Source of the DNA: Deltaproteobacteria bacterium
GTDB taxonomy: Bacteria; Desulfobacterota; Dissulfuribacteria; Dissulfuribacterales; UBA3076
DNA: 22,254 bases
Assembly (NCBI GenBank): GCA_030605675.1
Contig: JAUWHV010000001.1
Location: 1-22,254 of the forward strand
Direction of reading: 5' to 3'
Position numbers and translations under genes: made by a program. Shown piece by piece: positions 14,095-22,254 of the stretch. The notes beneath the pieces are model-generated. The model saw only the letters and a program-made list of their open reading frames with translations. It did not search any database and was not told the origin of the DNA. Position 1 is the first letter of the stretch, and each line of letters opens with the position of its first letter.

Positions 14095-15519
14095 ATGAAA
14101 GCGATATCTTGCATTTTTTGCCCGGTGATCCTGCTTATTTTATCGGCAGTAGCAGCAGGAGATCAGACAGTATTAAAAAGCACGGTTGATGACCAGGTAG
14201 CTGTTTATGTCACAGTGTATAACAGCAACCTCGGCCTCATAAAGGATACGCGCAAGGTCGCGCTTCCTATGGGTGAAGGGGAGCTGAGATTCATGGATGT
14301 TGCTTCCCACATCATGCCTGTAACCGTTCACGCAAAGTCACTGAATCGCCCGGATGACTTCAGCGTGCTTGAACAGAATTACGAATATGATCTTATGAAT
14401 GCCGATAAGCTCCTTGATAAGTATGTGGGAAAAAAGATAAAGCTGATGGATTGGAACGAGTTCCAGGACAGAAAGGAAGTCGTGGAAGCAACTTTGTTAA
14501 GCAACAACCAGGGGCAGATCTACAAGATAAACAATGAGATATATCTGGGCCATCCCGGCTACAAGATCCTTCCTGAAATACCTGAAAACCTTATAGCAAA
14601 ACCGACTCTCACGTGGCTTTATAACAACAAGAGCAAAAAGACCCACGAGCTGGAAGTCTCTTATCTTACCAATAATATTACATGGAAGGCGGATTATATT
14701 GTTGTCTTGAACAAGGACGATACATCCGCGGACATATCCGGCTGGGTGAGTCTGGACAACAGAAGTGGTGCAACCTACAAGAATGCCGCTCTAAAACTGG
14801 TGGCAGGTGAAGTTCATCGGGTCAAGGAAGGAAGGCACGATGACAGGGTCTATGCCATGGCTGCGAGCAAAGAAGCCGGGGTCCCGCAATTTGAGGAAAA
14901 GGCCTTCTTTGAATATCATATATACGACTTGCAGAGAAAAACCACAATCAAGGACAACCAGACAAAACAGGTCAGTTTGTTTGAAGCCATTGATGCGCGG
15001 ATTCAGAAAGAGCTGCTTGTCTATGGGATGAAAGGCTACTTTACCAGACGTTACAGGGACCAAAACCCAAAACAGCCGGTGAATGTCTATGTCAAATTCA
15101 AGAATTCACAAGACAATAGTCTTGGCATGCCTCTACCGGCAGGGATTATGCGCCTGTACAAGCAAGATATTGATAAAAGTCTGCAGTTTATAGGCGAAGA
15201 CAGAATAGAGCATACTCCAAAAGATGAGGAAGTGAGGCTGAAAGTTGGTGAGACGTTTGATGTGGTAGCAGAGAGGATACAGACAGACTACAGGCAGATT
15301 ACCACAAGGCTTTATGAATCTGAGTGGGAGATAACACTGAGAAACCATAAAGAAGAAAATATTACCGTGGGCATAGTGGAACCATTATTTGGGAACTGGG
15401 TGGTAATTAGTAATAATTACCCTTATAAGAAGGTCGATGCCTTTACAATAAGGTTCGATGTAACGGTCCCCAAGGACGGCGAGGTAAAGGTAAAATACAG
15501 GGTCAAGGTTGGGGTGTGA
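14095..15519 (+). CDS. Exported DUF4139 domain protein
   Basis: 474 residues from the ATG at 14095. A Sec signal peptide is visible (MKAISCIFCPVILLILSAVAAG), so the protein is periplasmic or surface-bound. The mature part follows the DUF4139 pattern: VAVYVTVYNSNLGLIKDTRKV, LRFMDVASHIMPVTVH, the KPTLTWLYNNKSKKTHELEV and NNITWKADYIVVLN blocks, SGWVSLDNRSGATYKNAALKLVAGEV, and a C-terminal beta-sandwich with VKVKYRVKV. No catalytic residues are recognisable; the family is of unknown function in bacteria. No membrane anchor follows the signal peptide. It ends seven bases from the murI stop, convergent, with no visible terminator between. The upstream in-frame extension lies in repeat and leader sequence and has no signal for translation. 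Confidence 0.85.
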   Translation: MKAISCIFCPVILLILSAVAAGDQTVLKSTVDDQVAVYVTVYNSNLGLIKDTRKVALPMGEGELRFMDVASHIMPVTVHAKSLNRPDDFSVLEQNYEYDLMNADKLLDKYVGKKIKLMDWNEFQDRKEVVEATLLSNNQGQIYKINNEIYLGHPGYKILPEIPENLIAKPTLTWLYNNKSKKTHELEVSYLTNNITWKADYIVVLNKDDTSADISGWVSLDNRSGATYKNAALKLVAGEVHRVKEGRHDDRVYAMAASKEAGVPQFEEKAFFEYHIYDLQRKTTIKDNQTKQVSLFEAIDARIQKELLVYGMKGYFTRRYRDQNPKQPVNVYVKFKNSQDNSLGMPLPAGIMRLYKQDIDKSLQFIGEDRIEHTPKDEEVRLKVGETFDVVAERIQTDYRQITTRLYESEWEITLRNHKEENITVGIVEPLFGNWVVISNNYPYKKVDAFTIRFDVTVPKDGEVKVKYRVKVGV

Positions 15520-15526
15520 CGGGCAG

Positions 15527-16312
15527 TTAGGCCTTCTCAAGCCGGACACGGTTGCCTAAAAAACATTGGACTACTTCCTGGGTCGTTGGAGTGAGGTCAG
15601 AGACAAAAAAACGATCTTCCTGGCCATGTGATTTCTCAGACAGTTGATTTTCGGCCTTAAGGTACGAATAAACTGCACGTGCTATTTCAGCTGAAGGGTC
15701 TACTATTTTCACCTTCTTTCCAATTTTTTCCTGGATTATCTGTTTAAGAAGTGGATAATGGGTACATCCAAGGATCAGGGTATCTATCTGTTGGTTTTTT
15801 AAAGGCCTGAGATACTTTTTAACTATCATACGACTTTCCCTGGCCTTGAGCCATCCTTCTTCCACCAGGGGCACCAGAAGAGGACATGCCTGGCTGTATA
15901 CCTTTGTATCGGGCAGGCGTGCATGGATCGCCTTTTCGTATACACCGCTTGTCACTGTAGCCCTTGTACCTATTAAGCCGATGATTTTTCGTCTTGTAAG
16001 GGCTAATGCCTGTTCTATAGAGGGGGTCACGACTTCAAATATTGGTTCAGAAAATTCCTGCTTTAAGGTTGAGGTGGCAGTACTGGCTGCGCTGTGGCAG
16101 GCGATTACTAATATGCCGGCTCCGTGCTCCAGCAAGAATCTGGTATCTTCCCTGGCATATTGAATGATTGTTTCCGGACTTTTGGTTCCATAGGGGGTCC
16201 GCGCAGTGTCTCCAAAATAGACAAGGGGCTGGGCCGGCAATAACTGTTTTAGCTCGCGTACTACTGTGAGCCCACCAATACCTGAGTCGAAAACGCCTAT
16301 AGTTACACTCAT
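15527..16312 (-). CDS. murI: Glutamate racemase
   Basis: 261 residues, normal for MurI, which converts L- to D-glutamate for peptidoglycan in the cytoplasm. Motifs: FDSGIGGLTVVREL (8-21), VYFGDTARTPYG (31-42), the first catalytic Cys in VIACHSAAS (C72) and the second in LGCTHYPLL (C183). The first motif normally reads ACNTAS; here Asn and Thr are replaced by His73 and Ser74, next to the catalytic Cys, while everything else is canonical. A functional racemase is still the best call. It has no operon partner on its strand in this window and is convergent with the DUF4139 gene. The promoter was not identified. Confidence 0.94.
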   Translation of the reverse strand: MSVTIGVFDSGIGGLTVVRELKQLLPAQPLVYFGDTARTPYGTKSPETIIQYAREDTRFLLEHGAGILVIACHSAASTATSTLKQEFSEPIFEVVTPSIEQALALTRRKIIGLIGTRATVTSGVYEKAIHARLPDTKVYSQACPLLVPLVEEGWLKARESRMIVKKYLRPLKNQQIDTLILGCTHYPLLKQIIQEKIGKKVKIVDPSAEIARAVYSYLKAENQLSEKSHGQEDRFFVSDLTPTTQEVVQCFLGNRVRLEKA

Positions 16313-16394
16313 TCCGAAAAAGTTTCCTCTAATTATGGTTTTCGTGTCAGATTATACAATTTAGGTTCATAAGCCGAAGTATAAAGCAAAACCC

Positions 16395-16424
16395 TTTACA
16401 TTGACATGGCTTTCAGAATATAGA
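16395..16424 (+). promoter_or_regulatory. Promoter for the pfkA-TPR-rlmN unit
   Basis: TTTACA (16395-16400), 18-bp spacer, TATAGA (16419-16424). An overlapping TTGACA at 16401 lacks a good -10 at normal distance. Predicted leader of about 60 bases to the ATG at 16491, preceded by TTGGAGA. Confidence 0.5.
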
Positions 16425-16490
16425 TACGGTTATTTTAAGAAAATCGCGAAAAGTAGAGTCTCAAAAGACTAAATTGTTGGAGAATCCGCA

Positions 16491-17864
16491 ATGCCTAAAA
16501 ATAGCCTTCCCGCTATTGCAGAAGATAGTCCATATTTAATTGATGAAGTCGGCCCGGATGCAGAGATTGAAACCGCCATAGAAGCCCTGGGAGATCCAAG
16601 TGTTCAATCTCCTCTACTTAAGAAGAACTACCCCTGTTTTGTATCTGACCAGGATCGTGTACTTGTCAGGGTTTCGCATGAATCACTGAAAAAGACATTC
16701 AAAGAGGGCTTGGAACCTCTTTCATTCGAGCTCGCAGGGCCCCGTCAAAAAATTTATCTTGACCCCACTAAAGTACGTTCCGCCATTGTAACCTGTGGCG
16801 GACTTTGCCCTGGAATAAACGATGTGATCAGGGCCATTGTGCTTGCTCTCCACTATGGCTATGGAGCCCAATCCGTCCTTGGTATACGTTATGGGCTAAG
16901 GGGTTTTATCCCCGAGTACGGTCTTCCTATAATGGATTTAACTCTCCAGGCAGTAAATCGTATACATGAGTATGGAGGGACAATCCTTGCCTCTTCCAGA
17001 GGACACCAACCCATAGACGCCATAGTGGATGCGCTCGTACGTATGAACGTATCCATACTGTTCATTATCGGAGGCGATGGCACATTCAGGGCAGGGGTCG
17101 AAATTGTCAATGAAATCAATAAGCGTGATCTCAAAATAGCCGTTGTTGCCATACCAAAGACCATAGACAATGACATTTATCTTGTCTCTAAGACCTTTGG
17201 TTTCGATACCGCGGTTGAAATGGCCAGTCAGTCCATAAGGTGTGCCCATACCGAGGCTATTGGGGCACCTAATGGTGTAGGCCTGGTCAAGGTCATGGGG
17301 AGATATTCAGGCTCCATTGCATCTGCCGCAACAAACGCCTTAAGAGAGGTCAACTTCTGCCTGATACCTGAAAGTGATTTTGACCTGGAAGGAGAAAACG
17401 GTCTGTTAAAGGCCCTTGAGTACAGGATCAGGGATCGTGGTCATGCAGTGGTGGTTGTGTCTGAAGGTGCGGGGCAGCGGTATGTAACCGGGGACAAAGT
17501 GATAAAAGATCCATCAGGCAATATCAAGCCGGGAGACATAGGCATCTTTCTCCGGGACACCTTTAGAGAATACTTCAATGAGATCGGCATGACGGCTTTT
17601 GTCCGTTATATAGATCCCAGTTACATTATTCGTAGCGTGCCTGCAAACGTGGATGATCGTCTCTACTGCGCAAATCTCGGGCAAAATGCAGTTCATGCCG
17701 CAATGACGGGCAAAACCGCCATGATGGTGAGTCTATGGAATGACCGCTATGTACATGTTCCCCTGGTCTCTACCATCAAACGAAGCAAACGTGTTAATCT
17801 GAACAGCAATTTTTGGTTAAGCGTACTGGAATCTACCGGGCAATCTTCCTTGAAAAATGAGTAG
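16491..17864 (+). CDS. pfkA: ATP-dependent 6-phosphofructokinase (group X-like)
   Basis: 457 residues, longer than the ~320-residue E. coli type because of a ~90-residue N-terminal extension. It phosphorylates fructose-6-phosphate in glycolysis. Motifs: TCGGLCPGINDVIR (101-114), GGDGTFRAG (194-202), PKTIDNDI (222-229), VMGRYSG. The Gly in GGDGT indicates ATP rather than pyrophosphate as donor; the Lys in PKTIDND is shared with PPi-type enzymes, the mixed signature known from group X and trypanosomatid/plant ATP enzymes. Cofactor choice should be treated as a prediction. First gene of a plus-strand unit; 22 bp separate it from the TPR lipoprotein start. Confidence 0.92.
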   Translation: MPKNSLPAIAEDSPYLIDEVGPDAEIETAIEALGDPSVQSPLLKKNYPCFVSDQDRVLVRVSHESLKKTFKEGLEPLSFELAGPRQKIYLDPTKVRSAIVTCGGLCPGINDVIRAIVLALHYGYGAQSVLGIRYGLRGFIPEYGLPIMDLTLQAVNRIHEYGGTILASSRGHQPIDAIVDALVRMNVSILFIIGGDGTFRAGVEIVNEINKRDLKIAVVAIPKTIDNDIYLVSKTFGFDTAVEMASQSIRCAHTEAIGAPNGVGLVKVMGRYSGSIASAATNALREVNFCLIPESDFDLEGENGLLKALEYRIRDRGHAVVVVSEGAGQRYVTGDKVIKDPSGNIKPGDIGIFLRDTFREYFNEIGMTAFVRYIDPSYIIRSVPANVDDRLYCANLGQNAVHAAMTGKTAMMVSLWNDRYVHVPLVSTIKRSKRVNLNSNFWLSVLESTGQSSLKNE

Positions 17865-17874
17865 TAGTCCTGTT

Positions 17875-17880
17875 AGGAGG
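17875..17880 (+). promoter_or_regulatory. Ribosome-binding site fixing the TPR lipoprotein start
   Basis: AGGAGG six bases before ATG at 17887. It favours this start over the in-frame ATG at 17857, which would overlap pfkA and put basic residues ahead of the signal peptide. Confidence 0.75.
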
Positions 17881-17886
17881 AAGAAT

Positions 17887-20172
17887 ATGCAAAGTCGGAA
17901 GATATTAGGTTTTTTCCTGGTCCTTGTTATATTTGTTGGGATTTTTCCTGCCTGTAGTACTCCTGAAGAGAACAAGGCCAAACATTTTGAAAAAGGGATG
18001 AACTATTTCCAGGAGGAAAAATACAAAGAAGCGGTTATCGAGTTCAAAAATGTTGTTCAGATTGATCCCAAGTATGGTCCTGGTCATTACCAAATGGCCT
18101 TGGCTTATTTGCAGATTGGAAGTCTGCGAGATGCCTTTCCTGCGCTTCAGAAGACCGTGGATGTAGACCCGGACAATGCCGATGCCCGCCTGAAGCTTGC
18201 CCAGATATTTTTCCTTTCAAAGGAAATCGACGAGGCGGAAAAGCATGTGGAAGTGCTGCTTTCCAATGATCCGTCAAATGTTGATGCCTTACTGTTAAAA
18301 GGAGCGTTATCACTTCACCGGGAGAAGCTGGATGATGCCATTTCTGTCTTCAGAAAAGCAGAGGATCAGGCACCTGATAACAGCAAGGTTTATTTGGCAT
18401 TGGCAAGGGCATACTCCCAAAAAAAGGACCTGAATCAGGCAGAGCTTTTTCTGAAAAAGGCCATATCTGTCAGCGAGAAGGGGAAGGGCCGGGTGCAATC
18501 AAGGCTTGCCCTGTCTTCACTCTATGAATCCACAGGACAGGAAAAAAAGGCAGAACAAGAAATTAAGATTATTATTGGAGAAAATCCTGATGATGTGGAT
18601 GCCCTGTTGATAATGGCCGGTTTCTATGTGCGAAACGGCCGGGATGCAGAGGCGGAATCAACACTTCAACAGGCAATAGACCTTTTCCCCGAGGCAACAT
18701 CCCCTCTGTTGGCCTTTTCCGAGCTCCAGGTGAAGAAGGGGCATAAAGACAAGGCCGTGATTACACTTGAGAAGGCCCACAAGTTATCTCCGGATAATGC
18801 AAATATCAAGGCAAAATTAGCTGACCTCAAATATGATCAAGGGAAATTTGAGGAGGCCAAATCCCTGGTTGAGGAAGCGTTAACAAGGAATTCTATCCAT
18901 CCCATTGCCCTGCTGGTAAAGGCGAAACTTGCTCTGAAAGACAAAGATTTAAAGACTGCAATTGAGTTGCTGGGAGAAATCCTTGACAGGCAGCCCGGAA
19001 ACCCGGAGGCACTGTATTACAGGGGGCTTGCTTATCTGGGTTCGGGTGAGCTTACCAAAGCAGAAGATGATCTGCAAAAGCTGGTTTCAAGACAACCAGG
19101 GTTTTTAAAGGCCAGATTGTTGCTTGCTGATGTGGCCCTGAGAGAGCGTAAGCCTGAAATAGTCACAGAGCAGACTGAGCTGATATTAGCGCGCATTCCA
19201 GGTGAACCAAAGGCCCTGATTCTCCATGCTTCTGCTGCCATGATGAACAAGGATTTTAAGACCGCTGAAAAAGACCTGCAAAGGGTCCTTAAGGAATCTC
19301 CGGATGACGTGTCCGTCCGCTATCTCCTGGGTAGAACATATATGGCGCAAAAGGAGATTAAAAAGGCAAAAGAGTCTTTTAGGGGATTGCTATCGGAAAA
19401 TCCAGGGCACCTTCCTGCGCTGACGTCTCTGGTGGCGCTTTATATATACGAAGAACAGCCGGATAAGGCACTTGGTCTTTGCGATGAAATGAGGAAAAGG
19501 CAGCCGGATAACGCGGCAATAGCCATGATTCAGGGAAGACTGCTTTTGCAGACCGGGCATACAGATCAGGCGGAAGCCGCTTTTAAAGATGCCATGGAGT
19601 TGAATCCTGATCTCATAGGGCCATATGTCTCTCTGGCAAAGATCTATATATCAACAGACAAGGCAGAGGAAGCTATTGCCCAGTACAGGATTCTCCTGGA
19701 AAAGAATCCTGATCTTGTAAGTGCTTACATGGCTATAGGCACCGTGGAAGAACAGCTAGGGCATTATGATAAGGCAGAGGAGGCCTATCTGCAGGCCCTG
19801 GAAATAAAACGGGATTTTGCGCCGGCTGCAAATAATCTGGCATGGCTGCTGGCGGAAAAAAAGCACGATCTGGACAAGGCCTTTATCTATGCACAGAAGG
19901 CCAAGGCCGCAGCCCCTGGACAACCGGCTATTCTGGATACTGTTGGTTGGATACTTACGAAAAGGGGGAGCTACGAGCTTGCCATGTCAAACTTCGAAGA
20001 GGCCATTCAGAAATGGCCGAATCAGCCTACCATCCACTATCATATGGCTGTGGCTTTGAAGGGGATGAAAAAGACTGATGCCGCAAAAGAGGAACTTAAG
20101 AAGGCGATCAATACAAAAGAGGAGTTCCCCGAGATTGAAGATGCCAGGAGGCTTCTGGAAGAGCTGTCGTGA
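17887..20172 (+). CDS. Tetratricopeptide-repeat lipoprotein (PrsT-like)
   Basis: 761 residues. The signal peptide MQSRKILGFFLVLVIFVG ends in a lipobox-like FPAC with Cys23, so the protein is probably lipid-anchored to a membrane. The rest is about twenty consecutive 34-residue TPR units, from HFEKGMNYFQEEKYKEAVIEF onward (typical LxxALxxxP spacing, e.g. AYLQIGSLRDAFPAL, YYRGLAYLGSGELTKAEDDL). Such scaffolds bind partner proteins. The closest known type is the TPR lipoprotein of exopolysaccharide/PEP-CTERM systems (PrsT), but no PEP-CTERM gene is visible here, so that link is weak. It overlaps rlmN by four bases (GTGA), and lies in one unit with pfkA. F at -3 of the lipobox is slightly unusual. 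Confidence 0.88.
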   Translation: MQSRKILGFFLVLVIFVGIFPACSTPEENKAKHFEKGMNYFQEEKYKEAVIEFKNVVQIDPKYGPGHYQMALAYLQIGSLRDAFPALQKTVDVDPDNADARLKLAQIFFLSKEIDEAEKHVEVLLSNDPSNVDALLLKGALSLHREKLDDAISVFRKAEDQAPDNSKVYLALARAYSQKKDLNQAELFLKKAISVSEKGKGRVQSRLALSSLYESTGQEKKAEQEIKIIIGENPDDVDALLIMAGFYVRNGRDAEAESTLQQAIDLFPEATSPLLAFSELQVKKGHKDKAVITLEKAHKLSPDNANIKAKLADLKYDQGKFEEAKSLVEEALTRNSIHPIALLVKAKLALKDKDLKTAIELLGEILDRQPGNPEALYYRGLAYLGSGELTKAEDDLQKLVSRQPGFLKARLLLADVALRERKPEIVTEQTELILARIPGEPKALILHASAAMMNKDFKTAEKDLQRVLKESPDDVSVRYLLGRTYMAQKEIKKAKESFRGLLSENPGHLPALTSLVALYIYEEQPDKALGLCDEMRKRQPDNAAIAMIQGRLLLQTGHTDQAEAAFKDAMELNPDLIGPYVSLAKIYISTDKAEEAIAQYRILLEKNPDLVSAYMAIGTVEEQLGHYDKAEEAYLQALEIKRDFAPAANNLAWLLAEKKHDLDKAFIYAQKAKAAAPGQPAILDTVGWILTKRGSYELAMSNFEEAIQKWPNQPTIHYHMAVALKGMKKTDAAKEELKKAINTKEEFPEIEDARRLLEELS

Positions 20173-21194
20173 TCGACTTTCGCAGTCTTAGTCGAAGCGA
20201 CCTCGAAAGCTGGGCAAAAAATCTGGGCCTGCCGGCCTTCAGGGGCCGGCAGCTCTTTAGCTGGCTTTGGAAGCCCGGGTTCCGGGATTTCTCCCAAATG
20301 ACCGACTTCCCCAAGGCCTTGAGGGCAAAGGTTTCCCAAAAGGGCCTGCTTACCAACCTCAAGCTTGTGGCAGACCAACGTTCTGTTGATGGCACAAGCA
20401 AACTGGCCTGGAGACTGCCGGATGGTTTAGTGGTGGAAAGCGTTGTGATACCTGAACGGGGCCACAACACCCTTTGCATATCCAGCCAGGTCGGGTGTGC
20501 TATGGGGTGCAGGTTTTGTCATACTGCCAGGATGGGTTTTCGTCGTCACCTTGTCCCTTCAGAGATCGTGGGACAGGTCCTTGCCGCATTAGAACATATT
20601 GGAGAAAGGGAACAGCTCAGAAATCTCGTATTCATGGGGATGGGAGAGCCCCTTGCAAACTACGGGAATGTCTTAAAGTCCATTTACATACTCACTGATG
20701 ACCTTGGACTAAACTTCTCATTGCGCAGGATAACCGTATCTACCTGTGGTCTGATCCCTGAGATATTACGTCTTGGTCAAGATACAGACGTAGGCCTTGC
20801 CATTTCTTTGAATGCCCCTGATGATAAGACCCGGGATAAGATAATGCCCATTAACAGGCGCTATCCCCTTCCACAGCTCATTGAGGCATGCCGAAATTAT
20901 CGGCTTTCCCGCAGGAGGCGTATTACTTTTGAATATCTCCTCCTTGCCGGTGTAAATGACAGCGTCGAACAGGCAATTTCACTTGCAAAACTTCTCAAGG
21001 GGATTCCTTCAAAAATCAACTTGATACCTTACAACGAAAGCAGTGATATCCCCTTCAAACGCCCTATCCACGAACAGGTTCTGGCATTCCAGCAAGTGCT
21101 CAAAGAGGCTAACTACACTGCCATCATAAGAAAGAGCAAAGGGCGAGACATATCCGCCGCCTGCGGTCAGCTCTATGCAGAAATAGAGGCCTAA
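20169..21194 (+). CDS. rlmN: Dual-specificity 23S rRNA/tRNA C2-adenine methyltransferase (radical SAM)
   Basis: 341 residues. It methylates A2503 of 23S rRNA and A37 of some tRNAs with S-adenosylmethionine. Motifs: TLC (C103), the 4Fe-4S ligands in CAMGCRFC (C110, C114, C117), VFMGMGEPLANY, STCGLIPEI, LAISLNAPDD, LIPYN, and the second methylating Cys332 in DISAACGQL. Both Cys of the methyl-transfer pair are therefore present. HTA replaces the more usual STG after the cluster, a small difference. GTG start at 20169 overlaps the preceding stop as GTGA, indicating translational coupling. Its stop overlaps the convergent sirtuin stop by four bases. Confidence 0.97.
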   Translation: MIDFRSLSRSDLESWAKNLGLPAFRGRQLFSWLWKPGFRDFSQMTDFPKALRAKVSQKGLLTNLKLVADQRSVDGTSKLAWRLPDGLVVESVVIPERGHNTLCISSQVGCAMGCRFCHTARMGFRRHLVPSEIVGQVLAALEHIGEREQLRNLVFMGMGEPLANYGNVLKSIYILTDDLGLNFSLRRITVSTCGLIPEILRLGQDTDVGLAISLNAPDDKTRDKIMPINRRYPLPQLIEACRNYRLSRRRRITFEYLLLAGVNDSVEQAISLAKLLKGIPSKINLIPYNESSDIPFKRPIHEQVLAFQQVLKEANYTAIIRKSKGRDISAACGQLYAEIEA

Positions 21195-21925
21195 ATAATC
21201 ATTGGTAAAATTTTGGCCAAAGATTCAGATAAACGATATTTGGCGAGGTCATCATACGGAGTAGGATCTCTGTTGACAATTATAACAGGCTTTCCATTTG
21301 AATAAGCAACATCAACAAAAGAATTGGCTGGAAATACTTGAAGCGAGGTCCCCAGTGCCATAAATAAATCACACTCCCTCGAAGCCTTTTCTGCAATTAC
21401 CAGATGCTCAGGATTTAGACCCTGACCAAAGGATACGGTATTTGGTTTAAGGAGTCCCCCGCATTTCTCACATTTTGGCTCAACTTCACCGATATCAATC
21501 CTTTCAAGTACAGGCTTAATGTCAATAACTCTATTACAGGATAAACAAATTGTTTCCCTGTTGGTTCCATGGAGCCTGATAATTCTTTTTTTGTCTACTC
21601 CTCCTTTCTCATGCAGTCCATCAATATTCTGAGTCAACAGCCAAAAGAGTTTTCCCTGTTGATCTAATTTACCAATTGCCAAATGAGCATGGTTTGGTTT
21701 TGCTTTAAGCATCGAGGGTATAGTTTCACTTTTGTATTTCCAATAATATATTCGTTTTTCTCTGTCACTGATAAATTCCTGGATCGTAACAGTCTTATAT
21801 TTGCTCCAGACACCTCCCGGACTTCTAAAATCAGATATTCCGGATTCAGTAGACATCCCCGCCCCGGTAAGGATAGTGATTTTATTTGATTCTTGGATTA
21901 ATTCTTTAACGTTTTCTAAACTCAT
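21191..21925 (-). CDS. cobB: NAD-dependent protein deacylase (Sir2 family)
   Basis: 244 residues, a compact bacterial sirtuin that removes acyl groups from lysines using NAD. Motifs: GAGMSTESGISDFRS (21-35), TQNIDGLHEKGG (98-109), the catalytic His119 in RLHG, zinc ligands CLSC and CEKC (C127, C130, C152, C155), GTSLQVFPA (192-200) and NRDPTPYD. All catalytic and zinc residues are present. VSFGQ replaces the FGE of CobB-type desuccinylases and is the form seen in U-class deacetylases, so simple deacetylation is more likely than desuccinylation. It stands alone on its strand and shows no defence-type fusion. The ribosome-binding site is weak; the stop lies inside the rlmN end. Confidence 0.93.
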   Translation of the reverse strand: MSLENVKELIQESNKITILTGAGMSTESGISDFRSPGGVWSKYKTVTIQEFISDREKRIYYWKYKSETIPSMLKAKPNHAHLAIGKLDQQGKLFWLLTQNIDGLHEKGGVDKKRIIRLHGTNRETICLSCNRVIDIKPVLERIDIGEVEPKCEKCGGLLKPNTVSFGQGLNPEHLVIAEKASRECDLFMALGTSLQVFPANSFVDVAYSNGKPVIIVNRDPTPYDDLAKYRLSESLAKILPMII

Positions 21926-22011
21926 CTTAGGATCATACAGGAAATTGTCTCGCCCTGCTATCTTGCCAATTCACTGAATTTGGAGTAAACAGCCTCACTT
22001 GAACCTGAATT

Positions 22012-22201
22012 GAGCGATTAGCTGTTAGCCATTAGCGTTTAGCTTTGAAAAATGGTTCATCACGGATTAGTGTGGTAATCCGTGATGAACAGCTATTAGC
22101 ATTTAGCTTTTAGGTGTTAGTAACCTATTTGGAAAACAGCAGCAAATTAACAGCTAATCGCTAACAGCTAACCGCTAATGGCTAACCGCTCAAAATAGGT
22201 T
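22012..22201. repeat. Foldback heptamer repeat GCNNTTA with central hairpin
   Basis: Three heptamer blocks: GCGATTA, GCTGTTA, GCCATTA, GCGTTTA (22014-22041); GCTATTA, GCATTTA, GCTTTTA (22092-22112); and the inverted set TAACAGC, TAATCGC, TAACAGC, TAACCGC, TAATGGC, TAACCGC (22148-22189). Variation is confined almost entirely to positions 3-4. Between the first two is a perfect 15-bp stem with six-base loop (22055-22090, arms GTTCATCACGGATTA and its complement). An outer 9-bp pair AACCTATTT/AAATAGGTT (22122-22130, 22193-22201) encloses the inverted block. No gene was seen from 21926 to the window end. Confidence 0.88.
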
Positions 22202-22254
22202 GATTGGAGTTGATTGGTGGAGTTTTAATTTTGATGTGTTAGAGGGAATGAGTT

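Noticed and set aside
16401..16430. TTGACA as the -35 of the pfkA promoter
   Set aside because: No acceptable -10 occurs at 16-18 bp; TTTACA with TATAGA at 18 bp fits better.
21191..21925. Sir2 as part of an antiphage defence system
   Set aside because: It is a compact stand-alone deacylase with zinc ligands, lacking the extra domains and partners of defence sirtuins.
22055..22090. Rho-independent terminator after the sirtuin/rlmN region
   Set aside because: The stem is perfect but no T tract follows on either strand, it is upstream of the sirtuin start, and it is embedded in heptamer arrays.

Overview
The window reads as a piece of the chromosome of a Gram-negative anaerobe, most likely a Desulfobacterota (deltaproteobacterial) lineage. 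Reasons: lipopolysaccharide inner-core genes (GT9 glycosyltransferase tail, heptose-7-P kinase, Kdo transferase) are interleaved with Trm112, DUF4416, YicC, RemA/DUF370 and gmk, an order I associate with that group, and an outer-membrane porin with a signal peptide is present. The taxonomy is inference; no rRNA or tRNA gene was seen.

Layout. 1-6385 (+): end of a GT9 glycosyltransferase, Trm112 protein, rfaE1, DUF4416, yicC, remA-like, gmk, rlmB, waaA. 6386-7645: coaX on the minus strand, bracketed by two direct copies of an ~85-bp repeat. 7646-9435 (-): a Cys-rich small protein with its own promoter, then an OprP/OprO-type porin. 9770-13756 (-): a two-gene unit, SNF2 helicase then SWIM zinc-finger protein, visibly more GC-rich than its surroundings. 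14095-15519 (+): exported DUF4139 protein, facing murI (15527-16312, -). 16395-21194 (+): promoter, ATP-type phosphofructokinase, TPR lipoprotein, rlmN, tightly packed. 21191-21925 (-): a sirtuin whose stop overlaps that of rlmN. 21926-22254: repeat-rich, no gene.

The genes are mostly housekeeping or envelope functions. The unusual content lies between them. (1) A small non-coding mobile element with GTAA-starting inverted ends, resembling IS66-family ends, occurs three times (1521-1650, 7487-7645, 9619-9773). Two copies have 8-bp target duplications. All three have the same end placed at the stop codon of the gene they follow, and reconstructing the empty sites shows that the host proteins are unchanged or shortened by two residues. 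(2) A different imperfect palindrome (3553-3706) also sits at a stop codon, between remA and gmk. (3) Degenerate 7-bp-period tandem arrays of at least four unrelated consensus sequences, several of them folded back on an inverted array, fill many spacers, plus one 8-bp array. Some arrays form the ends or leaders of genes. I see no CRISPR, phage or transposase gene.
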